Positions 1 through 10,945 are shown, numbered from the stretch's first letter. The stretch is DNA of 64,000 nucleotides from Boseongicola sp. SB0665_bin_10 (GCA_009838075.1 VXSG01000097.1:1-64000); one strand, 5' to 3'. Program-made: numbers and translations. The notes: generated by a model from the sequence alone, not told the origin.

Positions 1-1
1 A

Positions 2-127
2 GTCTGGGCACCCCGTCTCTCGAACCTGACCGTGGAACTTGTGCCCGGCGGGCATTTCTTCGTGGACCAGTCGCCCGGCGAAACCGCCAAGGCGCTCTGC
101 AGGTTCCTGTTGCCACTGGCCTCATGA
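2..127 (+). CDS. C-terminal fragment of an alpha/beta hydrolase, truncated by the window edge
   Basis: Frame 2 reads ...VELVPGGHFFVDQSPGETAKALCRFLLPLAS*, typical of the catalytic-His tail of haloalkane dehalogenase-like hydrolases; no start inside the window. Confidence 0.6.
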   Translation, partial: VWAPRLSNLTVELVPGGHFFVDQSPGETAKALCRFLLPLAS

Positions 128-215
128 ACGCAGCAGGCCCTTTGCGGGCCCGTCGTGCCCCTGGCCGGGCAAGGCGGGTGTTCCCTCGCGAGATGTGCGG
201 TCCGGCTTGGGCGTC

Positions 216-1592
216 TCAGCGAACCAGCGCGTCGAGCACACGGACCCAGCTCCTTATGCCCTTGTGAAAGGAACGAAGGTCGTACTTTTCGTTCGGCGAG
301 TGGATCTGGTCGTCGTCCAGTCCGAAGCCGATCAGCATGGACGGAAGACCGAGGACTTCGCGGAAATATCCCGCTATCGGAATCGATCCGCCCGAGCCGA
401 CAAAGGCGGCTTCGTTGGGCCACTCGTCCGAGAGCGCCTGCCGTGACGCCTCGAAGGCAGGGTCGTCGGTCGACATGACCGAAGCCGGAGACGCGCCGTG
501 GTCGGCGAATTCCACGCTGCAGTCGGGTGGAAGTGCTTTGCGCACCATCGCACGGAAGCTCTTCCTGATCGCGACCGGATCCTGGCGGCCAACAAGACGA
601 AAGCTGATCTTGGCCGAGGCCCAGGAGGGCAGCACGGTCTTGAAGCCGTCTCCCGTGTAGCCACCATTGATCCCGTTCACTTCGCATGTGGGCCTGGACC
701 AGATCATTTCGAGCACGCTGCGTCCCGATTCCCCTGCCGGTTCCGAAAGATCCACGGCCTGCAGGAATCCGTCCGCATCAAACCCCAGCGCATCCCACTG
801 CGTTCTGATGCCTTCGGACAGTTCATCAACGCCATCGTAGAATCCCGGGACGGTGATGCGGCCGCTCTCGTCGTGCAGGGACGCAATGATGCGCGCGAGC
901 ACCCGGATCGGATTGATCGCCGCACCTCCATACGAGCCGGAATGCAGGTCCTTGTCAGGGCCGGTGACCTTGACCTCCTCGCCGAGCAGCCCGCGGAGCA
1001 TCGTCGTAATGGCCGGCGTGTCGCGATCAAAGAGCCCCGTGTCGCAGATCAGCGCCAGATCGGGCTGACTCAGTTCCTCGGCATGTGCCTCGAGGAACGG
1101 GACAAGCGAGGTGGATCCGGATTCCTCTTCTCCCTCGAAGATGAACGAGAGCCTGCACGGCCAGTCGCCCTTGACGGCCCTCCAGGCACGACACGCCTCC
1201 ATGAAGGTCATGAGCTGACCCTTGTCATCGCACGCCCCCCGGGCGCGGATCACCTTTCCCGCCGGCGCGTCCTCGACAACCGGGTCGAAAGGGTCGTGGG
1301 TCCAGAGTTCCAGCGGGTCGGCCGGCTGAACATCGTAATGGCCGTAGAACATCAGGTGCGGGCTGCCGTCGCCCACATGGCCCACAACCATCGGATGGCC
1401 GGGCGTTCGGCGAGCCTCCGCCTCGACCCCAAGGGATGCGAGATCTGCAACCAGCCAGTCCGCAGCCGCCTGGCAGTCGTTCTTGAATGCCGGGTCGGTC
1501 GAGATTGACGGGATGCGGACCAGGGCTTTCAGGCGCTCCAGTGCTGCATCAAGGTTGTCGTCGACATGTGAGAGTACGGCGTCGATCGTCAT
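216..1592 (-). CDS. M20 family metallopeptidase / dipeptidase
   Basis: 458 aa; FYGHYDVQP, RGACDDKGQ, EGEEESGS and DLHSGSYGG metal-site and dimerisation motifs. Confidence 0.93.
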   Translation of the reverse strand: MTIDAVLSHVDDNLDAALERLKALVRIPSISTDPAFKNDCQAAADWLVADLASLGVEAEARRTPGHPMVVGHVGDGSPHLMFYGHYDVQPADPLELWTHDPFDPVVEDAPAGKVIRARGACDDKGQLMTFMEACRAWRAVKGDWPCRLSFIFEGEEESGSTSLVPFLEAHAEELSQPDLALICDTGLFDRDTPAITTMLRGLLGEEVKVTGPDKDLHSGSYGGAAINPIRVLARIIASLHDESGRITVPGFYDGVDELSEGIRTQWDALGFDADGFLQAVDLSEPAGESGRSVLEMIWSRPTCEVNGINGGYTGDGFKTVLPSWASAKISFRLVGRQDPVAIRKSFRAMVRKALPPDCSVEFADHGASPASVMSTDDPAFEASRQALSDEWPNEAAFVGSGGSIPIAGYFREVLGLPSMLIGFGLDDDQIHSPNEKYDLRSFHKGIRSWVRVLDALVR

Positions 1593-1777
1593 GTTGCCTC
1601 CTTTGGTTGCCGGTCACGTAAGCCGAGTTCGGCGCGGCGTCCAGCGCCTTCGGTCGCAGGGGGACTTGCAACCGCGGCATTTTTCGGCGATTCGGGCGGC
1701 GTCAATTTGTTATCCGTGCGCTTTGACCTTAAACTCGTGTTCGCAGGTTTGACCAAACCCGCCAAAGGGAGAAGGAA

Positions 1778-3001
1778 GTGGACTATTCCGCGTGCCTCGA
1801 TGACGCAATCCGGCGGCTTCACGACGAGGGCCGTTACCGGACATTTATCGACATCGTGAGAAATCGGGGCAAGTTCCCGAATGCGACGTGGCGACGCCCT
1901 GACGGGACGGAGCGCCCGGTAAGGGTCTGGTGCGGCAACGACTACCTGGGCATGGGCCAGCATCCCGACGTGCTGTCCGCCATGCACGATGCGATTGACG
2001 AAGCCGGGGCAGGTTCCGGTGGGACGCGCAACATTTCCGGCACGACCCTTTATCACAAGAGCCTGGAGGCCGAACTGGCCGACCTTCACGGCAAGGAGGC
2101 CGCCCTCCTGTTCACGAGCGCCTACATTGCCAATGACGCGACGCTTTCCACGCTGCCCAGGATTTTCCCGGGCCTGATCATCTATTCGGACGAGTTGAAC
2201 CACGCGTCGATGATTGAAGGCATTCGCCGCAATGGCGGATCAAAACGGGTGTTTCGCCACAACGACCTGGCGCATTTGCGCGCGTTGCTGGAAGCGGACG
2301 ACCGCTCTGCGCCCAAGCTGATCGCAATCGAGTCGCTGTATTCCATGGACGGGGATTTCGGCCCGATCGAGGGAATCTGCGATCTGGCGGAGGAATTCGA
2401 TGCCATCACCTATGTGGACGAAGTCCATGCAGTGGGCATGTACGGACAGCGCGGCAGCGGGGTGGCCCAGCGGGATTGGCAGGCTCACAGGGTGGACATC
2501 ATGAACGGTACGCTCGCGAAAGCCTTCGGTGTCATGGGCGGCTACGTGGCCGCAAGCGCCAGGATGTGCGACGCACTGAGATCCTATGCGCCGGGGTTCA
2601 TCTTCACGACGTCGCTCGCGCCGGCCATCGCGGCAGGCGCCACGGCATCGGTCCGGATCCTGAAGTCGGATCAGTTCAGGCGTGACAAGCTTCAGGTGCA
2701 GGCGCATGTCCTGAAGACGCGGCTCAAGGCGCTTGGCCTGCCGCTTATTGATCATGGCAGCCATATCGTGCCCGTCATCGTCGGGGATCCCGTGCATACC
2801 AAGCTTCTCTCCGACATGCTGCTCGAGGATCACGGGATCTACGTTCAGCCGATAAACTACCCGACCGTGCCACGAGGCACGGAACGGCTGCGCTTCACGC
2901 CTTCGCCCGTGCATGGCCAGGATGACATGGAGCACCTGATCAAGGCGATGGACACGCTTTGGTCCCATTGCGAACTCAATCGGTCCGAATTGTCTGCATA
3001 G
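1778..3001 (+). CDS. hemA: 5-aminolevulinate synthase
   Basis: 407 aa, GTG start with upstream [32 protein letters not shown] and the [12 protein letters not shown]-lysine motif. Confidence 0.96.
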   Translation: MDYSACLDDAIRRLHDEGRYRTFIDIVRNRGKFPNATWRRPDGTERPVRVWCGNDYLGMGQHPDVLSAMHDAIDEAGAGSGGTRNISGTTLYHKSLEAELADLHGKEAALLFTSAYIANDATLSTLPRIFPGLIIYSDELNHASMIEGIRRNGGSKRVFRHNDLAHLRALLEADDRSAPKLIAIESLYSMDGDFGPIEGICDLAEEFDAITYVDEVHAVGMYGQRGSGVAQRDWQAHRVDIMNGTLAKAFGVMGGYVAASARMCDALRSYAPGFIFTTSLAPAIAAGATASVRILKSDQFRRDKLQVQAHVLKTRLKALGLPLIDHGSHIVPVIVGDPVHTKLLSDMLLEDHGIYVQPINYPTVPRGTERLRFTPSPVHGQDDMEHLIKAMDTLWSHCELNRSELSA

Positions 3002-3057
3002 CACAATGGGCGATGACGCCCTGTCTTGTGTTTGGCGGTTGTAGACGCACTGCAAAC

Positions 3058-3086
3058 TTGGTAAATTTGCAGTGTTGCACTATACT
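3058..3086 (+). promoter_or_regulatory. Putative sigma70-type promoter (-35 TTGGTA, 17 nt, -10 TATACT) overlapped by a 27-nt inverted repeat (3048-3074)
   Basis: TTGGTA at 3058-3063 and TATACT at 3081-3086; CACTGCAAA-N9-TTTGCAGTG perfect 9-bp arms span the -35. Confidence 0.5.
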
Positions 3087-3115
3087 TAAGGAAGACAGTC
3101 ACGTCCGGACAGCGC

Positions 3116-4405
3116 ATGGTTGCGGAGATGCAGGTATCAGCCGACGCCGCAGGCCCGTCGAAGCTCAGGGGTTTTGACGATTTCGAAATGCGTCTTGGCG
3201 ACATCTTGCGGGGCGAGAGGGCGACAAGGGGAAAGTCGCTCCTCGACGTTCAGAACGAACTCAGGATCAAGGCGGAATACATCTCGGCGATAGAGGCGGC
3301 GGACTCGTCGGTGTTTGACGTGCCGAGCTTCGTGGCGGGCTACGTTCGCTCATACGCAGGCTACCTGGACGTTGATCCGGACTGGGCGCTCGAGACCTTT
3401 TGCAAGGAAAGCGGGTTCTTCCTCGCGACCGGCCGAAGCTCGCGGATGCGGCAGCACTTGAAGCATTCCGTCAGGAAAGACGAGTTGAGCGCACCAGCCG
3501 GGCAGGCCCCGACCGGCAGGCATCCGATCGCAAGCCGTTACGTCGGATACTTGATGGACCGGGAAACGTCGCTGTCGAGTCCAGAGCCGAGGGCATTGGG
3601 GTCAATTGCCGCGTTGCTCGCGCTTCTGGCCGGAATCGGCTACGGTGGCTGGGTCGTCCTGCAGGAGGTCCAGAAGGTGCGTCTCGCACCGGTTGACCAG
3701 ACACCGCAGGTCATTATCGACCTTGATCCGGTCAATTCCGCATTTCCTCTGGAGGAGGACGCGGCGGAGCAGGATGGCGTCGCAACCGTCGTCGCGTCGG
3801 GCAGGATCAACGGGTTTTCCCGGCCGGAAGTGGCGGACGTTCCCGCGATTGTTGCGCGAGACGGCCCGATCGCCGCGATTGATCCAGACACGTTCGGGGC
3901 ATTGGCTCCGGAATCGGGAGTGCGAGGCGTGTCCGACGTTACGGCGCCGTACAGCCATTCAACGTTTGCCGGCATGGAAGTCGAATTCGATCTGCCGCAC
4001 GCCGACCCAATGACCTACTTTCCGAGGGTTCAGGAGGTCGCTCCGGACGTTTCGGCGATCGAGCCGAGTGCGCCCTCCGTTGAGCTTTTGGCGGTGCGCC
4101 CGTGCTGGGTGCGCGTTCGCGGACCAGACGGAACGGTCATACTCGAGAAGATTCTTGATGCCGGCGAGACGTTTGACGTTCCCCTTACGGATGAGCCGGC
4201 GCGTCTGCGGGCCGGCAATGCCGGGTCGCTCTACTTCGAGGTGAACGGTCAGGTACACGGCCCGGCCGGCAACGGACAATCCGTCGTGCGTGACATCGTG
4301 CTGTCACCCGAAGCGCTTGTCGAGAACTATGGTGCGGCCGACGTTGCGTCGGACTCGGAACTGGCCCGTTACATATCGGTGGCCGAGGCAGCGAGCGGCG
4401 AATGA
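3116..4405 (+). CDS. RodZ-like helix-turn-helix membrane protein (DUF4115 C-terminus)
   Basis: 429 aa; N-terminal HTH (LGDILRGERATRGKSLLDVQNELRIKAEYISAIE), central TM segment, C-terminal PCWVRVRGPDGTVILEKIL..GET domain. Confidence 0.85.
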   Translation: MVAEMQVSADAAGPSKLRGFDDFEMRLGDILRGERATRGKSLLDVQNELRIKAEYISAIEAADSSVFDVPSFVAGYVRSYAGYLDVDPDWALETFCKESGFFLATGRSSRMRQHLKHSVRKDELSAPAGQAPTGRHPIASRYVGYLMDRETSLSSPEPRALGSIAALLALLAGIGYGGWVVLQEVQKVRLAPVDQTPQVIIDLDPVNSAFPLEEDAAEQDGVATVVASGRINGFSRPEVADVPAIVARDGPIAAIDPDTFGALAPESGVRGVSDVTAPYSHSTFAGMEVEFDLPHADPMTYFPRVQEVAPDVSAIEPSAPSVELLAVRPCWVRVRGPDGTVILEKILDAGETFDVPLTDEPARLRAGNAGSLYFEVNGQVHGPAGNGQSVVRDIVLSPEALVENYGAADVASDSELARYISVAEAASGE

Positions 4406-4463
4406 TGGCTTTCGAGCGCCAGTCCGACCGTGAATGTGTCCGTGTGGTGGGGGTATTCCTGAC

Positions 4464-5573
4464 ATGTCGCTGAACAGCGTTCGTCCGTGGCGCAACATCT
4501 ATCGCAGGAAGTCACGGCAAATCCACGTGGGTTCCGTGCCGGTTGGAGGTGATGCGCCGATCACCGTTCAGACGATGACGAACACTGACACCACGAATGT
4601 TGCCGCGACCGTTGCGCAAGTCCAGGCAACCGCGGAGGCAGGGGCCGACATCGTGCGCGTTTCGGTCCCGGACGAGCCGAGTTCCCGGGCGCTCAAGGAG
4701 ATTGTCGCGGAAAGTCCGGTCCCGATCGTTGCCGACATCCATTTTCACTACAAGCGCGCGATCGAGGCCGCGGAGGCCGGCGCCGCATGCCTTCGCATCA
4801 ATCCGGGCAACATTGGTTCGGAGGATCGCGTCCGCGAAGTCATCCGGGCGGCCAGGGACCATGGCTGCGCGATCCGGATCGGCGTGAATGCGGGCAGTCT
4901 CGAGAAGCACCTGCTCGAAAAATACGCCGAGCCGTGTCCCGAGGCGATGGTGGAAAGCGGGCTGAATCACATCAGGATCCTGGAAGACAACGACTTCCTT
5001 GAGTTCAAGATCAGCTGCAAGGCGTCTGACGTGTTTCTTGCGGCCGCGGCCTACCAGGCATTGGCCGAGGCCACGGACGCGCCGATCCATCTTGGGATCA
5101 CCGAAGCGGGCGGACGCGTCCCAGGCACGATCAAGTCCGCGATTGGCCTCGGAAACCTGCTCTGGATGGGCATCGGCGACACGATCCGGGTGTCGCTGAG
5201 TGCCGATCCCGTCGAGGAGGTGAAGGCGGGAAGCGAGATCCTGAAGTCGCTCGGGCTGCGGCATAGAGGCGTGAACATCATCGCCTGCCCTTCCTGTGCA
5301 CGTCAGGGCTTTGACGTCATCAGGACCGTCGAGGTTCTCGAGAAGAGACTTGAACACGTGAAGACGCCCATGAGCCTTTCGATCATCGGTTGCGTCGTGA
5401 ATGGCCCCGGCGAGGCGCTGATGACGGATGTCGGATTCACGGGCGGCGGTGCCGGATCGGGAATGGTCTACCTGGCGGGAAAGCAGGCCCACAAGATGTC
5501 TAACGAAGAGATGATCGACCATATCGTCGATCAGGTCGAGAGGCGCGCAACGGAGATCGAAGCCGCCTCGTAG
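4464..5573 (+). CDS. ispG: 4-hydroxy-3-methylbut-2-enyl diphosphate synthase (flavodoxin-dependent)
   Basis: [12 protein letters not shown]-terminus, [12 protein letters not shown] and CVVNGPGEA Fe-S cysteine motifs; start chosen at internal Met (track ORF from 4434). Confidence 0.96.
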   Translation: MSLNSVRPWRNIYRRKSRQIHVGSVPVGGDAPITVQTMTNTDTTNVAATVAQVQATAEAGADIVRVSVPDEPSSRALKEIVAESPVPIVADIHFHYKRAIEAAEAGAACLRINPGNIGSEDRVREVIRAARDHGCAIRIGVNAGSLEKHLLEKYAEPCPEAMVESGLNHIRILEDNDFLEFKISCKASDVFLAAAAYQALAEATDAPIHLGITEAGGRVPGTIKSAIGLGNLLWMGIGDTIRVSLSADPVEEVKAGSEILKSLGLRHRGVNIIACPSCARQGFDVIRTVEVLEKRLEHVKTPMSLSIIGCVVNGPGEALMTDVGFTGGGAGSGMVYLAGKQAHKMSNEEMIDHIVDQVERRATEIEAAS

Positions 5574-5633
5574 CCGGCTGTCTTGAAGTCCCTCCCTTCC
5601 GCTTGAGGCGTCTGCCGCCCTGATCCGTGCGTC

Positions 5634-6386
5634 CTATCCCCGGTTCGCTCGGATCACGGCCACGATCTCGCGCATCTGCTCGAGTTCCAGAAAGCCGCGC
5701 AGTATAAGGTCTCCCAGGATGAATCCGGGCGTGCCCTGGACGTCCAGCGCCTGGGCAAGCGCATGGTTCTTGCCAATTGCCGATGCAACATCATCGCTGT
5801 CCATTGCTTCCGTGATCGCGTCATGGTCAAGCCCCAGTTCGCGGGAGGTCCGGACCAGGAAACCGCCAGTCACCGCGCCGTCATGCTGCATGAGCGTGTC
5901 GTGTACGCGCTTGTAGGCTGCGTCGCCGGCGACGATCTTGACGGCAATTGCGTATTGCGCGGCCAGGGTCGACTGGTCACCGAGAATGGGAAACTCCTTG
6001 ACGATGTAGCGAATGTTGCCGTCGCTGGCGACCAGTTCTTCCACCGCCGGGAAAGCGCGCTTGCAGAAGCCGCAGCGGTAGTCCAGGAACTCGACCAGCG
6101 TGACGTCGCCGTCCGGGTTGCCGCCAACGTAGCTGAAGCCGTCGTCAAAAATGCTGGCGTGGAGACGTTCGATCGCATCGCTGTCCCGGGCCACGGCGTC
6201 CTGCTCGCGGCGTTCCTCGAGGACCGAGATGGCTTCCATCAGGACTTCCGGGTGTTCGATCAGGTAGTCGCGGATTTCGGATCGAAGGGCGGCGCGTTCG
6301 CTCGCCGACATGGATTCAATGTCGAATGCAGCAGCCATCGACGCCGCGAGGGTCACGAACAGTATGCTCATGATCTTGAATTGCAT
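5634..6386 (-). CDS. DsbA-family thiol:disulfide interchange protein
   Basis: 250 aa, signal peptide, VEFLDYRCGFCKRAFP CxxC motif, cis-Pro QGTPGFILG. Confidence 0.9.
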   Translation of the reverse strand: MQFKIMSILFVTLAASMAAAFDIESMSASERAALRSEIRDYLIEHPEVLMEAISVLEERREQDAVARDSDAIERLHASIFDDGFSYVGGNPDGDVTLVEFLDYRCGFCKRAFPAVEELVASDGNIRYIVKEFPILGDQSTLAAQYAIAVKIVAGDAAYKRVHDTLMQHDGAVTGGFLVRTSRELGLDHDAITEAMDSDDVASAIGKNHALAQALDVQGTPGFILGDLILRGFLELEQMREIVAVIRANRG

Positions 6387-6651
6387 TGGCGATCTCCAGA
6401 AATTGCTGACTGAGCATCTGCAGAATGCGGAACGAACGCAAGGGTTTCACCAATTCGTGTAGACCCGCGACCGTAGACGATCCGTTCCTCGAGGAATTCT
6501 TCAGCGATGCCGGTTGGTCTTGTTTCGGGGAAAGGCGCCGGGAGTGATGGACCGACGGTGCATGTCAGGTTCGGCATGCATGTGGGAAGGCCGGTCGGAG
6601 TCCTCACCGACCTTGTCGGCGGCTTCGCGGGTCATGCGACACCGGGCGCAG

Positions 6652-6673
6652 CGGACGGGCAAGAGCCCGTCCG
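6652..6673. repeat. Perfect 9-bp inverted repeat / stem-loop CGGACGGGC-AAGA-GCCCGTCCG
   Basis: Read directly; lies in the 6387-7083 gap with no credible CDS. Confidence 0.7.
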
Positions 6674-7083
6674 GACCCTCTCAGATGAGATCGGGCGCCT
6701 TGCTGACCCGGGCGTTGGGTCCGGGACACGAAGCCAAGGCTGCATGGCGAAATGAGATGCGCGGAGCGCCGGCGCGCACCCGCGAAGACGGTGACCAGGA
6801 TCTGGTCGGACTCCAGGTGGTCGCATCCATTCGCGGGTCGATCGTCGTTGCCTGCCGCCGCGAACTGATGCAGGCGCGTCCAAGGCCGTTGTCCTGGACA
6901 CATGGGCAGATCGCGAGACTTCACGATCCTGGCCGGATGGAACCTGGCCGGGCAACCGTCACGCCGGCCCGGCTCGTCCGGGGGACTCCAGTTTCCAGGC
7001 AAGCATCCGTGTCCCGACGCATGCCTTGATTGACGCGGTCCGGCAACTTTGGCAGAGGACACTTCATCACCGAGGACAGTCTC

Positions 7084-8235
7084 ATGCGCCTTTCCCGTAG
7101 GTCCCAAGTAGACCCGTTCATTGTCATGGACGTCATGGAAGCGGCGGCACGGGCCGAGGCTGAAGGTCGGCACATCATACATATGGAAGTCGGTCAGCCC
7201 GGCACGCCCGCGCCGAAGAGTGCGCGGCGGGCGCTTGCGGATGCCATGGAGAAGAACGCGCTTGGATACACCCTGGCGCTGGGCAATCCTGCACTGAGGG
7301 CGAAGATCGCCTCGCTCTACCGGTCTCGATATGGTGTCGACCTGTCGCCCGAGCGGGTCATCGTCACGGCTGGATCGTCCGGGGCATTCCTTCTGGCTTT
7401 CACCGCGCTTTTCGAGGCAGGCGACCGCGTGGCGCTCGGAGCCCCCGGATATCCTTCGTACCGCCAGATTCTGCGCGCGCTCAGCCTGGTTCCGGTCGAT
7501 GTCGAAACCCGAGCGGAGGATCGGTACCAACCCGTGCCGCACCTCCTGCCGGATGGCATCAAGGGCCTGATCGTGGCGTCGCCGGCAAATCCGACCGGGA
7601 CCATGCTGGACAGACCGGCATTGGCGGCGCTTATGGATGCGGCGGCCGAACGGAATGCCCGTTTCATCTCCGACGAGATCTACCACGGCCTCGAATACGA
7701 GCGTCCGGCAGTCACTGCGCTTGAAGTCTCGGACGATGCCTGTGTCATCAACTCCTTTTCCAAGTATTTCTCCATGACGGGCTGGCGGGTCGGCTGGATG
7801 ATCGTCCCGGAGGCACATGTGCGCACGATCGAACGACTTGCCCAGAACATGTTCATCTGTGCTCCGCATGCAAGTCAGGTAGCCGCCCTTGCGGCGATGG
7901 ACTGCGACGACGAGCTCGAACGAAACGTGGCAACCTATCGGGCCAACCGTGACCTGATGATCAAGGGCCTGGCAGATTGCGGGTTTGACCGGATCGCTCC
8001 GCCGGACGGCGCCTTCTACGTTTATGCCGATGTTGCGCAATTCACCGATGACAGCCGGGTGTTCGCGAGAGAGATCCTGGACAAGGCGGGCGTCGCGGTC
8101 ACACCAGGCGCGGACTTCGACAAGGCGCGGGGCGGACAGACGATCAGGTTCTCCTACGCGCGCTCGACTCCTGACATCGAGGAGGGGCTCGTGCGCCTCA
8201 ACCGCTTCATGAAGTCCCGCGATGCCGCCGCGTAG
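7084..8235 (+). CDS. Pyridoxal phosphate-dependent class I/II aminotransferase
   Basis: VGQPGTPAP, SPANPTGT, SDEIYHG, SFSKYFSMTGWRVGW PLP-Lys motif; start at MRLSRRSQVDP (track ORF from 7030). Confidence 0.93.
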   Translation: MRLSRRSQVDPFIVMDVMEAAARAEAEGRHIIHMEVGQPGTPAPKSARRALADAMEKNALGYTLALGNPALRAKIASLYRSRYGVDLSPERVIVTAGSSGAFLLAFTALFEAGDRVALGAPGYPSYRQILRALSLVPVDVETRAEDRYQPVPHLLPDGIKGLIVASPANPTGTMLDRPALAALMDAAAERNARFISDEIYHGLEYERPAVTALEVSDDACVINSFSKYFSMTGWRVGWMIVPEAHVRTIERLAQNMFICAPHASQVAALAAMDCDDELERNVATYRANRDLMIKGLADCGFDRIAPPDGAFYVYADVAQFTDDSRVFAREILDKAGVAVTPGADFDKARGGQTIRFSYARSTPDIEEGLVRLNRFMKSRDAAA

Positions 8236-10945
8236 GGTCGAACCGCCGTTGCAGCCCAACTCTCGAGCCGGGGTTGGCGGGATGGATGCAACCGGCTTGA
8301 GGGCAATGCGATCGCAGCCAGCGGAGTCTCAGCGAGCCCGGAAATCCCGACCCGGCTCTTTTCTTTCGTCGATAAAGGCATCATATAGGTTAGTCCAGGC
8401 AATGGCGGGAAGGGGCGTGGTCCGGTTCATCCTCTTGTTTGCAGGTGCGGCATTCAGCTTCCTGACGCTTGGTCTGCTGGCGTTTTCGCTGTTGGTCTGG
8501 ATGGTGTTTGCGGCCCACGAAAAGGGGTTGCCCGACGTTTCGTCGCTCGCGAACTATCGGCCGCCAACCCTGACCAGGATCTATTCGCCGGACGGACGGC
8601 TCATCGACGAGTACGCCCAGCAGCGGCGCATCTACATTCCATTTGACGAGATTCCAGATCTTGTGAAGCAGGCCTTCATGTCCGCCGAGGACAAGAACTT
8701 TTACGCGCATGCGGGGTTCGACGTCCGGGGAATTGCCGCCGCTCTCTACGAGGCGGTGATGTCAAGGGGGCAGTCACTGCGGGGCGCCTCGACCATCCCG
8801 CAGCAGGTGGCCAAGATCATCTATTTTGGAAGCGAACGTGCGATCGAGCGAAAGATCAAGGAACTGATCCAGGCCAATCGCATGGTTGCCACGATTGGTC
8901 GCAAGAAGATCCTGGAAATCTATCTCAACGAGATATTCCTCGGCCAAAATGCATACGGCGTGGCCGCCGCCGCCCAGACCTACTTCAACAAGACCCTGGC
9001 AGAGCTGGAGCCCCAGGACGCCGCCTACCTGGCTGCACTGCCAAAGGCGCCGTCGACCTATCATCCGGTTCGGGAGACCGAGCGCGCGATGGCGCGGCGG
9101 AACTTCGTGCTCCGCGAGATGTGGCAGAACGGCCATCTGGACAAGGACGCATACGAGGCCGCTGTGGCCGCTCCGTTGCTGACTGTCCAGGCAGGGGACA
9201 GGGAATCCTTCGCGACAAGGCTTCCGACGCGGGACTACTTCACCGAGGAGATCAGGCGGCAGCTCAGTCGGGATTTCGGTGACGACGGATTCAAGTCCGC
9301 AGGCCTCACGATCCGCGCGACCGTTGACCCCGAAATGCAGAAGATTGCGGCGCGGGCGCTTCGGCACGCGTTGGAGGAATACGACCGGGCGCTGGGCAGA
9401 TGGCGCGGGCCTGCCGCCACGATCGCGACCGAGGAACTGGACGCCGGCTGGCGGGCGGCGCTCGCGGAGGTTCCGAAGCTTGCCCGGGACGTGGAAGGCT
9501 GGTCGCCTGCCGTGGTGCTCGGGGTTGAAGGCAATGCGGCACGCATTGGCGTCGAGAGGCAGGAAGGAGACGAGGATGAATTCCTGCTGACGCCCGAGGA
9601 CGTCGAATGGGTCAGGAAGGCGAGTGGGCCCGGTGACATCCTGAAAGTTGGTGACGTGATCTATGTGCGGCACGAAGGCGACACGTCATCCGGTCCGGAT
9701 TTCTCGCTGAGGCAGGTTCCGGGCGTGCAGGGGGCCTTCATGGCAATGGACGTGAACACAGGCCGGGTGCTCGCAATGCAGGGGGGCTTTTCCTACCAGG
9801 AGTCAAATTTCAACCGCGCGACGCAGGGCCTTCGGCAGCCCGGTTCCTCGTTCAAGCCCTTCGTGTACGCGGCGGCCCTGGATTCCGGATTCACGCCCGC
9901 GACGATCATCATCGATGCTCCGATCGAGGTGGAGATGGCAGACGAAACCGTCTGGAGCCCCAAGAACGCAACGGACAAGTTCTATGGACCGGCACCCTTG
10001 AGGACGGCCATTGAGCGGTCCCGCAACCTGATGACGGTCCGCCTGGCCCAGGAGGTGGGAATGCCCGTGGTGGCGGGCTACGCGGAACGATCCGGCGTTT
10101 ACGACCGGATGGAGCCATATCTGGCCAATTCCCTTGGAGCTCAGGAGACCACGCTCTATCGAATGGTCTCGGCCTACTCCATGTTCGCAAACGGGGGCGA
10201 AAGGGTGATCCCGACGCTCGTCGACAGGGTTCAGGACCGTTGGGGAACGACGATTCATCGACACGACCGCAGAAACTGCGTGGAATGCGGTTTGAGAGAG
10301 CTTCCGGAGGGGCATGTGCCCGCGATCACGTCCAACCGGGAACGCGCGTTTGATCCCATCACCGCATACCAGCTCACCTCCATGATGGAGGGCGTGGTCG
10401 AGCGCGGCACCGCCGCCGGCGCGATCAACCTGGACGTTCCGGTCGCGGGCAAGACGGGCACGACGAACGAAGCGCGTGACGTTTGGTTCATAGGCTTTAC
10501 GTCAACCATCGCGGCAGGCTGCTACATCGGTTACGACCAGCCCGAACCGCTTGGTCGCACCGCGTCGGGCGGCAGGATGTGCGCCCCGGTCTTTCAGAAG
10601 TTCATGGAAGAAGCCGTGAAGAAATACGGTGGCGGACGCTTTGTCGTGCCGCCGGGCGGAAAGTTCATAAACATCGACCGTCACAACGGTGCGCGCCTTC
10701 CCGACGAGGCGGTTGGCGACAACGTGGTGGCGGAGTATTTTCGCGAAGGCGAAGAACCGGTCTTTGGCGTTGCCTTTGACGGCGGATTCGCCTTGGGGGC
10801 AAGCCTGCCGAACCTGGACGACCTGGCAGACGTTGAAGACGTGCAGGATCCCACGTTCCTGGAGGCTGGGAACGAAGCGGATCCTGACCCGGACGTGCCG
10901 GCCCAGGCTACGGAAAGCGAAATTTCGGCGGGCGGGCTCTATTGA
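8222..10945 (+). CDS. mrcA: Penicillin-binding protein 1A (class A PBP, transglycosylase/transpeptidase)
   Basis: GT51 motifs (EDKNFYAHAGFD, RGASTIPQQ, KIKELIQA, EIYLNEIFLGQNAYG), transpeptidase SxxK (PGSSFKPF) and AGKTGTTN; true start may be downstream, e.g. 8402. Confidence 0.94.
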   Translation: MPPRRVEPPLQPNSRAGVGGMDATGLRAMRSQPAESQRARKSRPGSFLSSIKASYRLVQAMAGRGVVRFILLFAGAAFSFLTLGLLAFSLLVWMVFAAHEKGLPDVSSLANYRPPTLTRIYSPDGRLIDEYAQQRRIYIPFDEIPDLVKQAFMSAEDKNFYAHAGFDVRGIAAALYEAVMSRGQSLRGASTIPQQVAKIIYFGSERAIERKIKELIQANRMVATIGRKKILEIYLNEIFLGQNAYGVAAAAQTYFNKTLAELEPQDAAYLAALPKAPSTYHPVRETERAMARRNFVLREMWQNGHLDKDAYEAAVAAPLLTVQAGDRESFATRLPTRDYFTEEIRRQLSRDFGDDGFKSAGLTIRATVDPEMQKIAARALRHALEEYDRALGRWRGPAATIATEELDAGWRAALAEVPKLARDVEGWSPAVVLGVEGNAARIGVERQEGDEDEFLLTPEDVEWVRKASGPGDILKVGDVIYVRHEGDTSSGPDFSLRQVPGVQGAFMAMDVNTGRVLAMQGGFSYQESNFNRATQGLRQPGSSFKPFVYAAALDSGFTPATIIIDAPIEVEMADETVWSPKNATDKFYGPAPLRTAIERSRNLMTVRLAQEVGMPVVAGYAERSGVYDRMEPYLANSLGAQETTLYRMVSAYSMFANGGERVIPTLVDRVQDRWGTTIHRHDRRNCVECGLRELPEGHVPAITSNRERAFDPITAYQLTSMMEGVVERGTAAGAINLDVPVAGKTGTTNEARDVWFIGFTSTIAAGCYIGYDQPEPLGRTASGGRMCAPVFQKFMEEAVKKYGGGRFVVPPGGKFINIDRHNGARLPDEAVGDNVVAEYFREGEEPVFGVAFDGGFALGASLPNLDDLADVEDVQDPTFLEAGNEADPDPDVPAQATESEISAGGLY

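Noticed and set aside
1593-1777. FnrL/PpsR-type binding site upstream of hemA
   Set aside because: No TTGAT-N4-ATCAA or TGT-N12-ACA sequence matched convincingly in the 185-bp divergent region.
6604-8259. 551-aa minus-strand ORF
   Set aside because: Antisense to the aminotransferase; Arg/His/Gly-rich composition with no family resemblance, a typical GC-rich shadow ORF.
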